Assembly (NCBI GenBank): GCA_013388455.1
Contig: JACAFF010000017.1
Location: forward strand, 69,252-106,004
DNA: 36,753 nt
Origin: Nitrospirota bacterium
GTDB lineage: Bacteria > Nitrospirota > Thermodesulfovibrionia > Thermodesulfovibrionales > SM23-35
Direction: 5' to 3'
Made by a program: the position numbers and the translations under genes
The notes under the pieces: model-generated
The model's database searches: none
The model's input: the letters and a program-made list of their open reading frames with translations, nothing else
Told to the model about the DNA's origin: nothing
Shown: positions 15,938-24,919 of the stretch, one piece after another
Layout of the letters: every line of letters starts with the position of its first letter
Numbering within the stretch: the stretch's first letter is position 1

Positions 15938-15958
15938 AAATGGGATGTGTCCCTGTTT
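15936..15958 (+). repeat. Right 23-bp inverted repeat, containing the start codon of the lipoate ligase gene
   Basis: It is the exact reverse complement of 15209-15231. The ATG at 15940-15942 lies inside it, and the first six or so codons of the downstream gene (MGCVPV) are repeat sequence. Confidence 0.85.
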
Positions 15959-16755
15959 TATTCTGGCGGTTTATTGATTCAGGTCCATGTAGCGCTGCGT
16001 ATAATATGGCTTTGGATGAGGCAATAGTTACTAATGTAAGGAAAGACCTCTCACCTCCTGTTTTGAGAATATATGAATGGGACAGGCCATCGGTAAGTAT
16101 AGGAGCTTTCCAGAAGACAAGCGATATAGATTTTGACTACTGCGTTAAAAATAATATTCCCATTGTCAGAAGGTTAACCGGCGGTCGTGCAATTTTACAT
16201 AAAGATGAGATTACTTACAGTTTTTCAGCAAAAACATTAAACGGCATATTCTCCAAAGGTCTGTTCGATAGTTACAAAAAGATATGTCTGGCTCTTAGCC
16301 ATGCATTCACTGAAATTGGCCTTGTAACTCAATCAAAATTATGCAAAAAAAATCTGAAACAACATATCCAAACGATACGCAATCCTTTATGCTTTCATTC
16401 AATATCCTATGGAGAAATCATGATAAATGGAAATAAAATTGTAGGTTCCGCACAAAAGCGATGGCCTGACGGTATGCTCCAGCAGGGTTCTATCCCTCTT
16501 TTGATTGATAATAGCGAAATGTTAAGAATATTCAGACTTAGCAATTCACAATTAAAACAAAAAACTATAAATGGTCTGAAAGAAATATTGCCAGAGCTAC
16601 ATTATATTGATTTAAAAAATGCAATTTATTCCGCTTTCGAAAATATCTTTAACATTCAGTTTATTATTTCATCACCCTCACAGGAAGAAATTTCTTTTGC
16701 AAAGGAACTCGAAGAGAAAAAATATAACTCAAAAGAATGGACTTTTAAACGATAG
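15940..16755 (+). CDS. Lipoate-protein ligase / LipM-type octanoyltransferase
   Basis: The 271-residue protein has FWRFIDSGPCSAAYNMALDEA at its start, RRLTGGRAILH near residue 80, CFHSISYGEIMINGNKIVGSAQ near 150, and LQQGSIPL. These are the BPL/LPL fold motifs that attach octanoate or lipoate to E2 or GcvH lysines. The Cys before F in NPLCF matches the place of the LipM catalytic Cys, so an octanoyltransferase is possible; LplA-type ligase is the alternative. The first residues (MGCVPVL) come from the transposon end, and no other ATG, GTG or TTG precedes the conserved WRFIDSG. The next Met is inside the conserved MALDEA, so translation must begin at the repeat-encoded ATG. A weak AAGGA stands 13 bases upstream. 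Confidence 0.88.
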   Translation: MGCVPVLFWRFIDSGPCSAAYNMALDEAIVTNVRKDLSPPVLRIYEWDRPSVSIGAFQKTSDIDFDYCVKNNIPIVRRLTGGRAILHKDEITYSFSAKTLNGIFSKGLFDSYKKICLALSHAFTEIGLVTQSKLCKKNLKQHIQTIRNPLCFHSISYGEIMINGNKIVGSAQKRWPDGMLQQGSIPLLIDNSEMLRIFRLSNSQLKQKTINGLKEILPELHYIDLKNAIYSAFENIFNIQFIISSPSQEEISFAKELEEKKYNSKEWTFKR

Positions 16756-16785
16756 GAAAATTCATCTAATGATATAATTTAATAT

Positions 16786-17667
16786 ATGTACGTTTATCTC
16801 AATGGTAAAATCGTTCCTTCTAAAGAAGCTGTTGTTTCTGTGTTTGACCATGGTTTCCTTTATGGAGATGGAATATATGAAACAATGAGGGCATATGATG
16901 GTATTATTTTTAAACTTGATGAACACTTAACACGCCTTTTTCGCTCTGCATCGCTGATCAGCCTTTCAGTTCCATTAGATGTTTCATCATTAAAAACTGC
17001 ATTATATGAAACACTTATTGCAAACTCTTTGAAAAATGCATATATTCGACTCACGGTGTCAAGGGGAAGTGGAGCAATAGGACTTGACCCCGACCTATGC
17101 CCCAAACCTACTATGGTAATCATTATGCAGCAACTGAAAGAATATCCTCAATCATTATATAAAAATGGGATAAACCTGATTATTGCTGAGACAAGAAGAA
17201 ACCATAAAGATGCAATAAGCCCCCTTATAAAATCACTAAACTTTCTCAATAACATACTTGCTAAGATAGAGGCAAAAAGAGCAGGTGCATATGAAGCTCT
17301 TATGTTAAATGCTGCTGGAGAACTGACCGAAGGGACTATTAGTAATCTTTTTTTCTATAAAGATAATGTGCTATGTACCCCATCGATTGATTGCGGCATT
17401 CTTGATGGTATAACGAGGGGTATTATTATAGATATCGCTAAGAACAAGGGTATTCATGTCAAGGAGGACAGGTTTACAACAGGAGATATTTATTCTGCGC
17501 AGGAAGTTTTTATCACAAATACCACACTTGAGGTAATGCCTGTCTTAAGCGTAGATGAATATTCTTTTAAACCCGGGGATATAACAAGGCTTCTTCGAAA
17601 TGCTTACAGAAAAGAAGTAAAATCTTATCTGAAAAAAGAGAAAACAAAGAAGCCTTTGTTTCGATAA
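16786..17667 (+). CDS. PLP-dependent class IV aminotransferase (IlvE / D-amino acid / ADC lyase group)
   Basis: The 293-residue protein begins YVYLNGKIVPSKEAVVSVFDHGFLYGDGIYETMRAY, the fold-type IV start. The likely PLP Lys is in IKSLNFLNNILAKIEA, followed by EALMLNAAGELTEGTISNLFF and TNTTLEVMPV. The length fits branched-chain aminotransferase, D-alanine aminotransferase or aminodeoxychorismate lyase. The KSLNFLNN form is common in BCAT-like enzymes of anaerobes, but substrate choice cannot be set from sequence. It is 30 bases after the lipoate gene and converges with the phosphofructokinase gene. Confidence 0.88.
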   Translation: MYVYLNGKIVPSKEAVVSVFDHGFLYGDGIYETMRAYDGIIFKLDEHLTRLFRSASLISLSVPLDVSSLKTALYETLIANSLKNAYIRLTVSRGSGAIGLDPDLCPKPTMVIIMQQLKEYPQSLYKNGINLIIAETRRNHKDAISPLIKSLNFLNNILAKIEAKRAGAYEALMLNAAGELTEGTISNLFFYKDNVLCTPSIDCGILDGITRGIIIDIAKNKGIHVKEDRFTTGDIYSAQEVFITNTTLEVMPVLSVDEYSFKPGDITRLLRNAYRKEVKSYLKKEKTKKPLFR

Positions 17668-17688
17668 CATAATATCTGAGTATCTGTT

Positions 17689-18903
17689 TTACAGATGTCT
17701 TTCTATCTGATCCTTTACCTCCACAAATTCATACTCGAATTTCCGGGGTTCCCTCCCGAAGCATGTTCCCAGGCTTTCAAATATAGCAATCTCTTTTAAA
17801 TCAACTGACCTCCTTTTTATCAATTCCTCAGTTGGCTGATAGTAAATCTTTTCTCCATTTACATTAACAACAGTATTGCCAACTTTTCCTTCAAGCAATA
17901 GGAATACAGCCGCTGCACCTGCTTTATAGCCAAAATTTACATCAAAAGCAGATGAATGCCCTGAACGCACAAGATGTCCTGGAGTTACCTCTCTTACTTC
18001 TGGTATTTCGTAGACTCCGGGAGCAAACATCCCTGTTCTCTGCATGAAATCTTTTACTTCGGGGTCTTTTTTCATTCTATTTTCAAGCTGTTGTCTTACA
18101 TACTTTCCTGCACCTGCAAGTTTCTTATGACCGAATGCGTCTACGCCGGCACTCTCATCATAAAGCAAATCGCCGGTTGCAGTTTTAATTCCTTCTGCAA
18201 CAACAATAATATATGTGCCTGCCTTTACATCGCTCCTTTCGATCCTTGCAAAAAAAGTGGTCTTCATATGTTCATATACAACGTCAAAGTCAACAGGTAT
18301 TTCAGGGATAAGAATACAATCTGCTTCAGCCCCGATGCCACCACGGAGGGCAGTATGTCCAACATATCTTCCAAAAACTTCTATAATCAGTATGCGGTTA
18401 TGACTCATTCCAGTCGTTTTTAAGTCTCTCGTGAAAACCGCTATTCTATTGACTGCTGAATCACCGCCTACACTGTAAGATTGCAAATCAAGATCCATTG
18501 TTTTCGGGACATGCACACATGGGATATCCCTTGAAGTAAGGTCTACAACAACACTGCCTGTATCATCTCCTCCACTGATTATCAAACCATCAATCTTGAA
18601 TTTCTTAAGACCTTCTTTTATCCGTTCATATTTATTAGGATCGGTTATCTTGCTAATCTTTACTCTTGAATGTCCAGCTTCAGAACCAGCAAGAGACGCT
18701 TCAATACGACTCACCCTTTCTGCATTGAGTAGAACAACATCATCGAGATTAACAAGATTATAAAGACCTGCATAACCATGAGGAATAACAACCGATTCAA
18801 TTCCAAGTGCATATGCCTCTCTGGCTATGCCTTTGATCACTGCATTAAGTCCTCCGCAGTCTCCGCCACTGGTTATAACTCCGATTCTTTTGATTTCATC
18901 CAT
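17689..18903 (-). CDS. 6-phosphofructokinase, probably PPi-dependent
   Basis: The 404-residue protein has ITSGGDCGGLNAVI at the N-terminus, SGGDDTGS at residues 110-117, and PKTMDLDLQSYSVGGDSA near residue 133. MSHNRILIIEVFGRYVGHTAL and EIPVDFD follow. In this family, Gly-Gly-Asp-Asp and PKT (instead of GGDG and PGT) mark use of pyrophosphate; both are present. The catalytic Asp of the T-(I/M)-D motif is kept. The enzyme would phosphorylate fructose 6-phosphate reversibly, saving ATP in an anaerobe. AAAGGAG stands seven bases ahead of ATG 18903. Confidence 0.88.
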   Translation of the reverse strand: MDEIKRIGVITSGGDCGGLNAVIKGIAREAYALGIESVVIPHGYAGLYNLVNLDDVVLLNAERVSRIEASLAGSEAGHSRVKISKITDPNKYERIKEGLKKFKIDGLIISGGDDTGSVVVDLTSRDIPCVHVPKTMDLDLQSYSVGGDSAVNRIAVFTRDLKTTGMSHNRILIIEVFGRYVGHTALRGGIGAEADCILIPEIPVDFDVVYEHMKTTFFARIERSDVKAGTYIIVVAEGIKTATGDLLYDESAGVDAFGHKKLAGAGKYVRQQLENRMKKDPEVKDFMQRTGMFAPGVYEIPEVREVTPGHLVRSGHSSAFDVNFGYKAGAAAVFLLLEGKVGNTVVNVNGEKIYYQPTEELIKRRSVDLKEIAIFESLGTCFGREPRKFEYEFVEVKDQIERHL

Positions 18904-19085
18904 ACTATTACTCCTTTCTGTATTTATGTTTGTTAAGAAATCCTAAATGGAATGAATTTTTTAATTATAAGCTTTTTTAGAGATAAGGTAAATCAAGTTT
19001 AGTTCTTCTATTTACCTCAAGACATTAATACCATATTAATCATTTGCTATCTTTATAAAAAATACCATCATTCAATATCAAGAAG

Positions 19086-19716
19086 GCCCTGCTCTTATGT
19101 TTGGAACTGCAGGCCTACCTCAATTCTCATGAGATTTTACACAGTTACGGATGCAAAAGAAACAAGAAAACATGACCTCTTTGTTGGTGTTATAATAAAA
19201 TATAGGGTTACTGCTGAGAAAAAAGAAGTCACGGTTGCAAAGATAGCTATCATAGAGCTTGGCATCTGTGCAATACTCCTCGGCATTCTCTTTAAAGGAC
19301 AGAACGTAGCCTTTTTTGTCGTGTTAACATTCGCGATTGCGGCAAGTGCAAATTTTCCTGCACTTTTAATGTCAATAACATGGAAAAAATACAATACAAA
19401 AGGAGCGTTAGGCAGTATGTATAGAGGCCTTATAGTTGCAACAGTTCTGCTTATACTGATTCTAATTGTATGGGTGGATATTATTCATAAGAATGAAAAA
19501 GCTGCAGTAGAAAAAGAGATAAAGGCTATAGAAGATTCATCAAAAACAAAGTCAAAGATGCCAAAGCCCATATTCCCTTTGAAGAATCCGGGTATTTATT
19601 CTAAGGGGGCTGCTTTTCTTGTCGGAATCCTCTTGTCACTTATAAGCCGTGAAAAAGAGGCTGAGGCAAAATATGAAGATGAAAAACTCAGATCTTATAT
19701 TAGGAATAGGAGCTGA
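19086..19716 (+). pseudogene. actP: actP (acetate permease, SSS family) remnant with deletions and a frameshift
   Basis: Bases 19091-19120 read ALMFGTAGLP, a hallmark of ActP just before LMRFYTV. One extra A near 19121-19125 is needed to join it to MRFYTVTDAKETRK (from 19129). At about 19168-19172 the protein then jumps to HDLFVGVIIKYRVTAEKKEV, which in intact ActP lies about 100 residues further on. The rest matches the ActP C-terminus: LFKGQNVAF, TFAIAASANFPALLMSITWKKYNTKGA and a closing LKNPGIYSKGAAFLVGILLSL. Everything before ALMFG (about 300 residues) is absent. An intact ActP is about 550 residues with 13 or so membrane segments; only about 205 residues remain, so it cannot work. The frame from 19129 (195 residues) may still be translated. 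It sits directly ahead of acs, the usual partner of actP. Confidence 0.85.
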
Positions 19717-19776
19717 AGAATAGACTTTTCAAATTTCCATATATTACATACTGACAAAAAGGAGGAACTATAAAGA

Positions 19777-21747
19777 ATGTCACAGAAAGGTATTGACGTA
19801 TTACTTCCAGAGAAAAGAGCTTTTCCACCATCGAAGGAATTCAGTGAGAGGGCTCATATAAAAAACATCTCTGAATACGAAAAGCTTTATAAACGTTCTG
19901 TTGAAGACCCTGAAGGATTCTGGGCTGAAATGGCAGAAAAACAGATTACATGGTATAAAAAATGGGATAAAGTCCTCCAATGGAATTTTGACAAACCCGA
20001 AATTAAATGGTTTATTGGTGGAAAACTAAACGTTGCTTATAATTGTCTGGACAGATTCATGAATACACCTATAAGAAACAAAGCTGCTCTGATATGGGAA
20101 GCAGATGACGGTGAATACAAAACATATACATACCAGCAACTTCTATACGAAGTTAACAAATTCGCCAATGTATTGAAAAAGCATGGAGTTAAAAAGGGGG
20201 ATAGGGTAACGATTTATCTGCCAATGATACCTGAACTTCCCATTTCAATGCTGGCATGTGCCAGAATCGGTGCGATTCATAGTGTTGTTTTTGGTGGATT
20301 CAGCTCTCAGTCATTGAGGGACAGGATACAGGATTGTAAAGCATCAATCCTTATTACTGCAGATAGAGGCGTAAGGGGTGGCAGACTTGTGCCTTTAAAG
20401 TCAAATGCTGACCAGGCATTACAAGAATGTCCAACAGTAGAGACGGTTATTGTAGTAAAGAGAAGCGGTTATGTTGATATGGAGCCACAACGTGACTTCT
20501 GGTGGCATGATGAGATGAATGATCCGGACGTCTTAAGCTTTTGTGAACCTGTCGAAATGGATGCCGAAGACCCTCTTTTCATTCTTTACACTTCAGGGTC
20601 TACAGGAAAACCTAAAGGTGTCCTTCACACAACAGCAGGATATCTACTATACACAAATCTTACTTTCAAATGGATTTTTGATTATCATGAAGAAGATATT
20701 CACTTTTGCACTGCAGATATAGGATGGGTAACCGGCCACAGTTATATTGTATATGGCCCTCTCAGCAATGGGGCTACAAGTCTGATGTTTGAAGGTATTC
20801 CTACATATCCTGATGCCGGTCGTTTCTGGAAAATTATTGATAAATTCAAAGTAAGCATATTCTATACAGCTCCGACAGCTATAAGAGCCCTCATGAGGGA
20901 AGGAGAACACTGGGTAAACAGTCAAGACCTTTCCTCATTAAGATTATTAGGAACTGTTGGAGAACCAATAAATCCTGAGGCATGGATGTGGTATCACCTC
21001 CACGTTGGCAAATCAAAGCTACCGATAGTTGATACCTGGTGGCAAACTGAAACAGGTGGAATTTTAATTACTCCTCTCCCAGGAGCAATGACCACAAAAC
21101 CAGGGTCAGCAAGCAAGCCTTTCTTCGGAATAGTTCCGAAGGTTCTTAAAGAGGATGGCTCTGAAGCACAGGTCAACGAAGGAGGGCTACTTATAATCGA
21201 GCGCCCTTGGCCAGGCATGTTGCGCGGCACATATGGAGACCCTGAAAACAAAAGAATAAAAGAAATCTATTTTACAAGATTCCCGGGGAAATATTTTACA
21301 GGTGATGGTGCACGAATTGATGAAGATGGAGATTACTGGCTTATGGGAAGGATTGATGATGTTATTAACGTATCCGGGCACCGTATTGGGACAGCAGAAG
21401 TAGAATCAGCACTCGTAAGTCATCCAGCAGTTGCAGAAGCAGCAACCGTTGGATATCCTCATGAAATTAAAGGCGAAGGCATATATGTTTATATAACGTT
21501 AAAGGAGGGCTATGAACCTTCTCCAGAACTTACGAAGATGCTTATAGGGCATGTTAGGCACGTTATTGGTCCTATTGCAACACCTGACAAATTGCAATTT
21601 ACGCCAGGGCTACCGAAGACCAGAAGCGGCAAAATCATGCGGAGAATTCTGAGAAAGATTGCAAGAGGAGACACCGAAGATCTTGGTGACACCTCAACTC
21701 TTGCTGACCCTTCTGTAGTCGGACAGCTTTTACAGGGTAAACTATAA
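19777..21747 (+). CDS. acs: Acetyl-CoA synthetase (AMP-forming)
   Basis: Acs makes acetyl-CoA from acetate, CoA and ATP through acetyl-AMP. The 656-residue protein has the AMP-binding P-loop [57 protein letters not shown], and [15 protein letters not shown] with catalytic Lys near position 619. That Lys is the known site of regulatory acetylation. Length and motifs are normal. AAGGAGG is upstream, a little far from the ATG (about 12 bases). It is preceded by the actP remnant and followed by a Pat-type acetyltransferase gene. Confidence 0.97.
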   Translation: MSQKGIDVLLPEKRAFPPSKEFSERAHIKNISEYEKLYKRSVEDPEGFWAEMAEKQITWYKKWDKVLQWNFDKPEIKWFIGGKLNVAYNCLDRFMNTPIRNKAALIWEADDGEYKTYTYQQLLYEVNKFANVLKKHGVKKGDRVTIYLPMIPELPISMLACARIGAIHSVVFGGFSSQSLRDRIQDCKASILITADRGVRGGRLVPLKSNADQALQECPTVETVIVVKRSGYVDMEPQRDFWWHDEMNDPDVLSFCEPVEMDAEDPLFILYTSGSTGKPKGVLHTTAGYLLYTNLTFKWIFDYHEEDIHFCTADIGWVTGHSYIVYGPLSNGATSLMFEGIPTYPDAGRFWKIIDKFKVSIFYTAPTAIRALMREGEHWVNSQDLSSLRLLGTVGEPINPEAWMWYHLHVGKSKLPIVDTWWQTETGGILITPLPGAMTTKPGSASKPFFGIVPKVLKEDGSEAQVNEGGLLIIERPWPGMLRGTYGDPENKRIKEIYFTRFPGKYFTGDGARIDEDGDYWLMGRIDDVINVSGHRIGTAEVESALVSHPAVAEAATVGYPHEIKGEGIYVYITLKEGYEPSPELTKMLIGHVRHVIGPIATPDKLQFTPGLPKTRSGKIMRRILRKIARGDTEDLGDTSTLADPSVVGQLLQGKL

Positions 21748-21769
21748 TTTGCATACAGGATAATTGGAT

Positions 21770-24454
21770 ATGTCAGTAAAAAACCTTGAGTTTTTATTTA
21801 ATCCTCACCGAATAGCTGTAATTGGTGCAAGTGAAGAAAAAAAATCTGCTGGACATAACATCTTTAAGAATTTACTCGGGCAGGGTTTTAAAGGATCTGT
21901 ATATCCAGTAAATCCTGCGCTCGAGTCTGTTCAGGGTGTAGAGGCATATCCTGCCATCACTTCAATTCAGCGCGATATTGATCTCGCTATAGTTGCTGTT
22001 CCACCATCTGACATACCGAATATCCTGAATGAATGCGGGGTTAAAGGAGTAAAAGCCGTTATCATTATCAGTCCTGATTTTAAGAGCAAAATCGAAAACG
22101 TGCAATCTCTTGAAAAAAATATTCAAGACATATCTCAAAAATTTGGTTTCAGAGTATTGGGACCTGATTCTCTTGGTTTTATCAGACCACGTTTAAGACT
22201 GAACGCAAGCCTTTTCCCACAGATTCCGCCAGCAGGTAATATTGCTTTCATAGTTCAAAGTGTAACGCTCTCAACTGCACTTCTTGATCTTGCTGTCAGC
22301 AAAAACATAGGATTCAGTTACTTTATATCTGTAGGAACAAAAATAGATATCAAATTCGCCGACCTGATCGATTTTCTTGGTGTTGATCCAGAGACAAGAG
22401 CAATTATCCTGTATATCGAATCAATCAAAAATGGTAGAAGGTTTATGACCGCTGTGCGAAGTTTTGCCTCAAGTAAACCAATTATGGTCGTTAAACCCGG
22501 AAAATTTGATGTTTCAGCTCAAATTGCACTCACACATTCAGGATTTATGGCTGGAGAGGATAAGGTCTATGAAGCAGCGTTTAAAAGAGCTGGAGCGATC
22601 AGGGTCGACGAGATTCTCGACTTATTTTATCTGGCTGAATCTCTTTCAAAACAACCCAGGCCAAAAAGCAAACGTCTGGCGATCGTAACAAACTCGGGCG
22701 GCCCGGCTGTCATTGCAGTAGATTCTTTATTAAAACTTGATGGAGAACTTGCAAACCTTGGACATGAGACAATACAATCACTAAAAACACATTTTTTATC
22801 TGCAAAACATTTTCAAAATCCTATTGATCTTTTTTTTGAATCATCACATGATGATTATTCTGCTGCTGTAAAAAATTGTCTTAAGGATAAAGAAGTTGAT
22901 GGACTACTGGTTATACATACGCCATCCTATGCATCCGATACTGATGAAATCGCAAAAGCTCTGGTTGAAGCAGCTAAAGAATTTCCATATAAGCCGATAT
23001 TCACTGTATTGATGGGAGATGAGCATGTATCATCTGCAAGAGAATATTTGAATCAACAAGGCATACCTACTTTTATATCTCCTGAACAGGCAGTGAAAAG
23101 CTTTATCTACATGTACCGCTATGATTACAATCTAAAACTTCTTCTTGAAACTCCAGAAGTTATCCTTAAGGATTTTGAACCTAATGAAGACAAGGCTGAA
23201 GAGATAATCAGACATGCATCAGAAGAAAAAAGACTTCTTTTAAACTTAAATGAAGTTAATGAGGTCCTCCGGTCATACGGTATCCCTGTAATTCCTACAA
23301 AAACAGCATTTGTCGAGGAAGAAGCTATCAGTATATCTGACTCTTTTGGTTATCCCGTTGTTCTGAAAATAGACTCGCAGAAAATTTATCACAAACTTGA
23401 ATACGGAGGCGTTATCTTAAATCTCAAAGATAGAGATGCTGTCAAAGATGCATTCAGAAGGCTCAAAAAACTGGCAGAAGACTTAAAAGATCCAAATGCT
23501 CCTATACTCATTCAGCCAATGGTAATCAAAAAGGGATACGAACTTGTTATAGGTGCGAAAAAGGATCATACCTTTGGCTCCGTAATCATATTCGGGACAG
23601 GAGGGGAACTCGTTGAAGCAATGGAAGATTATTCAATAGGGTTACTACCTTTAAATCAGACATTGGCAAGACGTATGATGAGCGAGACAAAAATTTACAA
23701 ATACCTAAATACTCAAAAATCATATCAAAAGATACTGCGTTATCTCGAAGAGATTCTCGTCAGGTTTTCTCATTTCATCATTCACTTCCCACATATCAAG
23801 GAAGTAGATATTAATCCGTTCTTTATAACTGAGAATGAAGGATTCGTTCTTGATGCAGGCATATTGCTCGAAGCAGACGTTCTTGAAGGATTCCAGTCTG
23901 TAAAAGGAGATTTCTGCCCGCCGCATCTCTCAATCTGTCCTTATCCTGACCAGTTTATAGAGATATTCCGACTGAAAGACGGGACTCCGGTAATCATACG
24001 CCCTATCCGTCCTGAAGATGAACCACTAATTGATGAATTATTAAGAACCTCTTCCGAACAGACACTGATGCTGAGATTCTTCCGAAAAACCCCTGATATT
24101 CCTCATGAACAACTCGTAAAATATTGCCACATAGATTATGACAGGGAAATAGCTTTTGTGGCTACCATAAGGGAAGGAGAACGCGAAAGGATCATAGGCG
24201 ATGTAAGAATGAGCAGGCAGCCGGACCTTGAAAACGCAGAAATGGCTGTGGTTGTAGGGGATCGGTGGCAAGGTCGGGGAGTAGGGAAGATACTCTGTCA
24301 GCACTGTCTGAAGATAGCCAGAGAATTGGGTATAAAAAGGATGTGGATGGAGATATTGCATATCAATCCACGGATGCTTCACAGAGCAGAGACTTTAGGA
24401 TTTAAAAAACATTCATCCAATGATGATTCAGTCAAAGTTGTCCTGAAATTATAG
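21770..24454 (+). CDS. Pat/YfiQ-type protein: ADP-forming acyl-CoA synthetase domains fused to a GNAT acetyltransferase
   Basis: The 894-residue protein contains a CoA-binding Rossmann domain (FNPHRIAVIGASEEKKSAGH, about residues 7-130), a ligase-CoA domain (about 150-290) with ALTHSGFMAGEDKVYEAAF, and an ATP-grasp domain (about 480-700, IPVIPTKTAF, EVDINPF). A C-terminal GNAT domain (about 735-894) carries the acetyl-CoA loop VVGDRWQGRGVGKILCQHC. This is the architecture of Salmonella Pat / E. coli PatZ, which acetylates and silences Acs. The gene sits 22 bases after acs, so Acs is the obvious target (inference). The His of THSG, which aligns with the phospho-His of active ADP-forming synthetases, is present, so synthetase activity is possible too. 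ATG 21770 (AGGA upstream) is preferred to TTG 21764. Confidence 0.92.
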   Translation: MSVKNLEFLFNPHRIAVIGASEEKKSAGHNIFKNLLGQGFKGSVYPVNPALESVQGVEAYPAITSIQRDIDLAIVAVPPSDIPNILNECGVKGVKAVIIISPDFKSKIENVQSLEKNIQDISQKFGFRVLGPDSLGFIRPRLRLNASLFPQIPPAGNIAFIVQSVTLSTALLDLAVSKNIGFSYFISVGTKIDIKFADLIDFLGVDPETRAIILYIESIKNGRRFMTAVRSFASSKPIMVVKPGKFDVSAQIALTHSGFMAGEDKVYEAAFKRAGAIRVDEILDLFYLAESLSKQPRPKSKRLAIVTNSGGPAVIAVDSLLKLDGELANLGHETIQSLKTHFLSAKHFQNPIDLFFESSHDDYSAAVKNCLKDKEVDGLLVIHTPSYASDTDEIAKALVEAAKEFPYKPIFTVLMGDEHVSSAREYLNQQGIPTFISPEQAVKSFIYMYRYDYNLKLLLETPEVILKDFEPNEDKAEEIIRHASEEKRLLLNLNEVNEVLRSYGIPVIPTKTAFVEEEAISISDSFGYPVVLKIDSQKIYHKLEYGGVILNLKDRDAVKDAFRRLKKLAEDLKDPNAPILIQPMVIKKGYELVIGAKKDHTFGSVIIFGTGGELVEAMEDYSIGLLPLNQTLARRMMSETKIYKYLNTQKSYQKILRYLEEILVRFSHFIIHFPHIKEVDINPFFITENEGFVLDAGILLEADVLEGFQSVKGDFCPPHLSICPYPDQFIEIFRLKDGTPVIIRPIRPEDEPLIDELLRTSSEQTLMLRFFRKTPDIPHEQLVKYCHIDYDREIAFVATIREGERERIIGDVRMSRQPDLENAEMAVVVGDRWQGRGVGKILCQHCLKIARELGIKRMWMEILHINPRMLHRAETLGFKKHSSNDDSVKVVLKL

Positions 24455-24538
24455 AGATAAACTAAAATTATTATGAACAAAAACAAGCTCAACTAACCTT
24501 AACATAAGTTTCGATAATTTAAAATTAAGGAGTAGAGG

Positions 24539-24919
24539 GTGAAAAGGTTGTCTTTTATCACAATGTTGTTTTCAATTATTCTTTGTTTGTTTGATTATAA
24601 TGGAAACCTCTGGAACAGAGTTCCCCAAATAACAGTTAAACAAAATTTGGGAAGCGGCATTGAGGGACTTTTCACAATTTACCGTTATCGCTGGAGTAAT
24701 GATGATACAACTGCTGTCTCTAAGACTCGGATAGATACACAAAAGCACTCGTTACTCGACTTCTCTTATTTATACCTTGTAAAACCAACAAAGGGGGGTT
24801 CTACTCAGCCCCCCTATCTTTTTCTGCGTAGAAAATCCCTCGGTTTTCCTGCTGCTTTAGGTGGACCGACAAGTCCATCTTCTTCCATCAACTCCATGAT
24901 TCTTGCTGCTCTGTTATAA
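24539..24919 (+). other. Doubtful ORF with signal-like start, running through a terminator
   Basis: A strong AAGGAGTAGAGG precedes GTG 24539, and the first 20 or so residues (KRLSFITMLFSIILCLF) resemble a signal peptide. After that nothing recognisable follows. The frame runs across the hairpin at 24793-24814 and on into the antisense of ftsK, so the last 35 residues are probably not natural. It may be the start of a lost secreted protein fused by deletion to other sequence, or chance. The interval 24455-24813 holds no other gene that I can support. Confidence 0.25.
24792..24825. terminator. G6/C6 hairpin terminator at the 3' end of ftsK
   Basis: AGGGGGG and CCCCCCT (24792-24798, 24809-24815) pair around a 10-base loop, followed on the + strand by ATCTTTTTCT. 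It overlaps the ftsK stop and can end transcription from the left; its use for the minus strand is weaker because the T-tract is on the + side. Confidence 0.65.

Larger units (their letters stand above)
15209..15958 (+). mobile_element. 750-bp REP-associated (RAYT-type) transposase unit bounded by perfect inverted repeats
   Basis: The unit is a single Y1 transposase gene between two identical inverted 23-mers. IS200/IS605 relatives use hairpins rather than classical terminal repeats, so inverted REP-like hairpins on both sides fit this class. The left end abuts a transposase remnant, and the right end overlaps the first codons of the lipoate ligase gene. Target-site duplication is not evident. 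Confidence 0.75.

Noticed and set aside
17680-17700. Small ATCTG/CAGAT hairpin between the aminotransferase and phosphofructokinase genes as a terminator
   Set aside because: A 5-bp AT-rich stem partly inside the coding end is too weak to call.
17974-18423. 149-residue ORF antisense to the phosphofructokinase gene
   Set aside because: The opposite strand has complete catalytic motifs; this frame has no recognisable domain.
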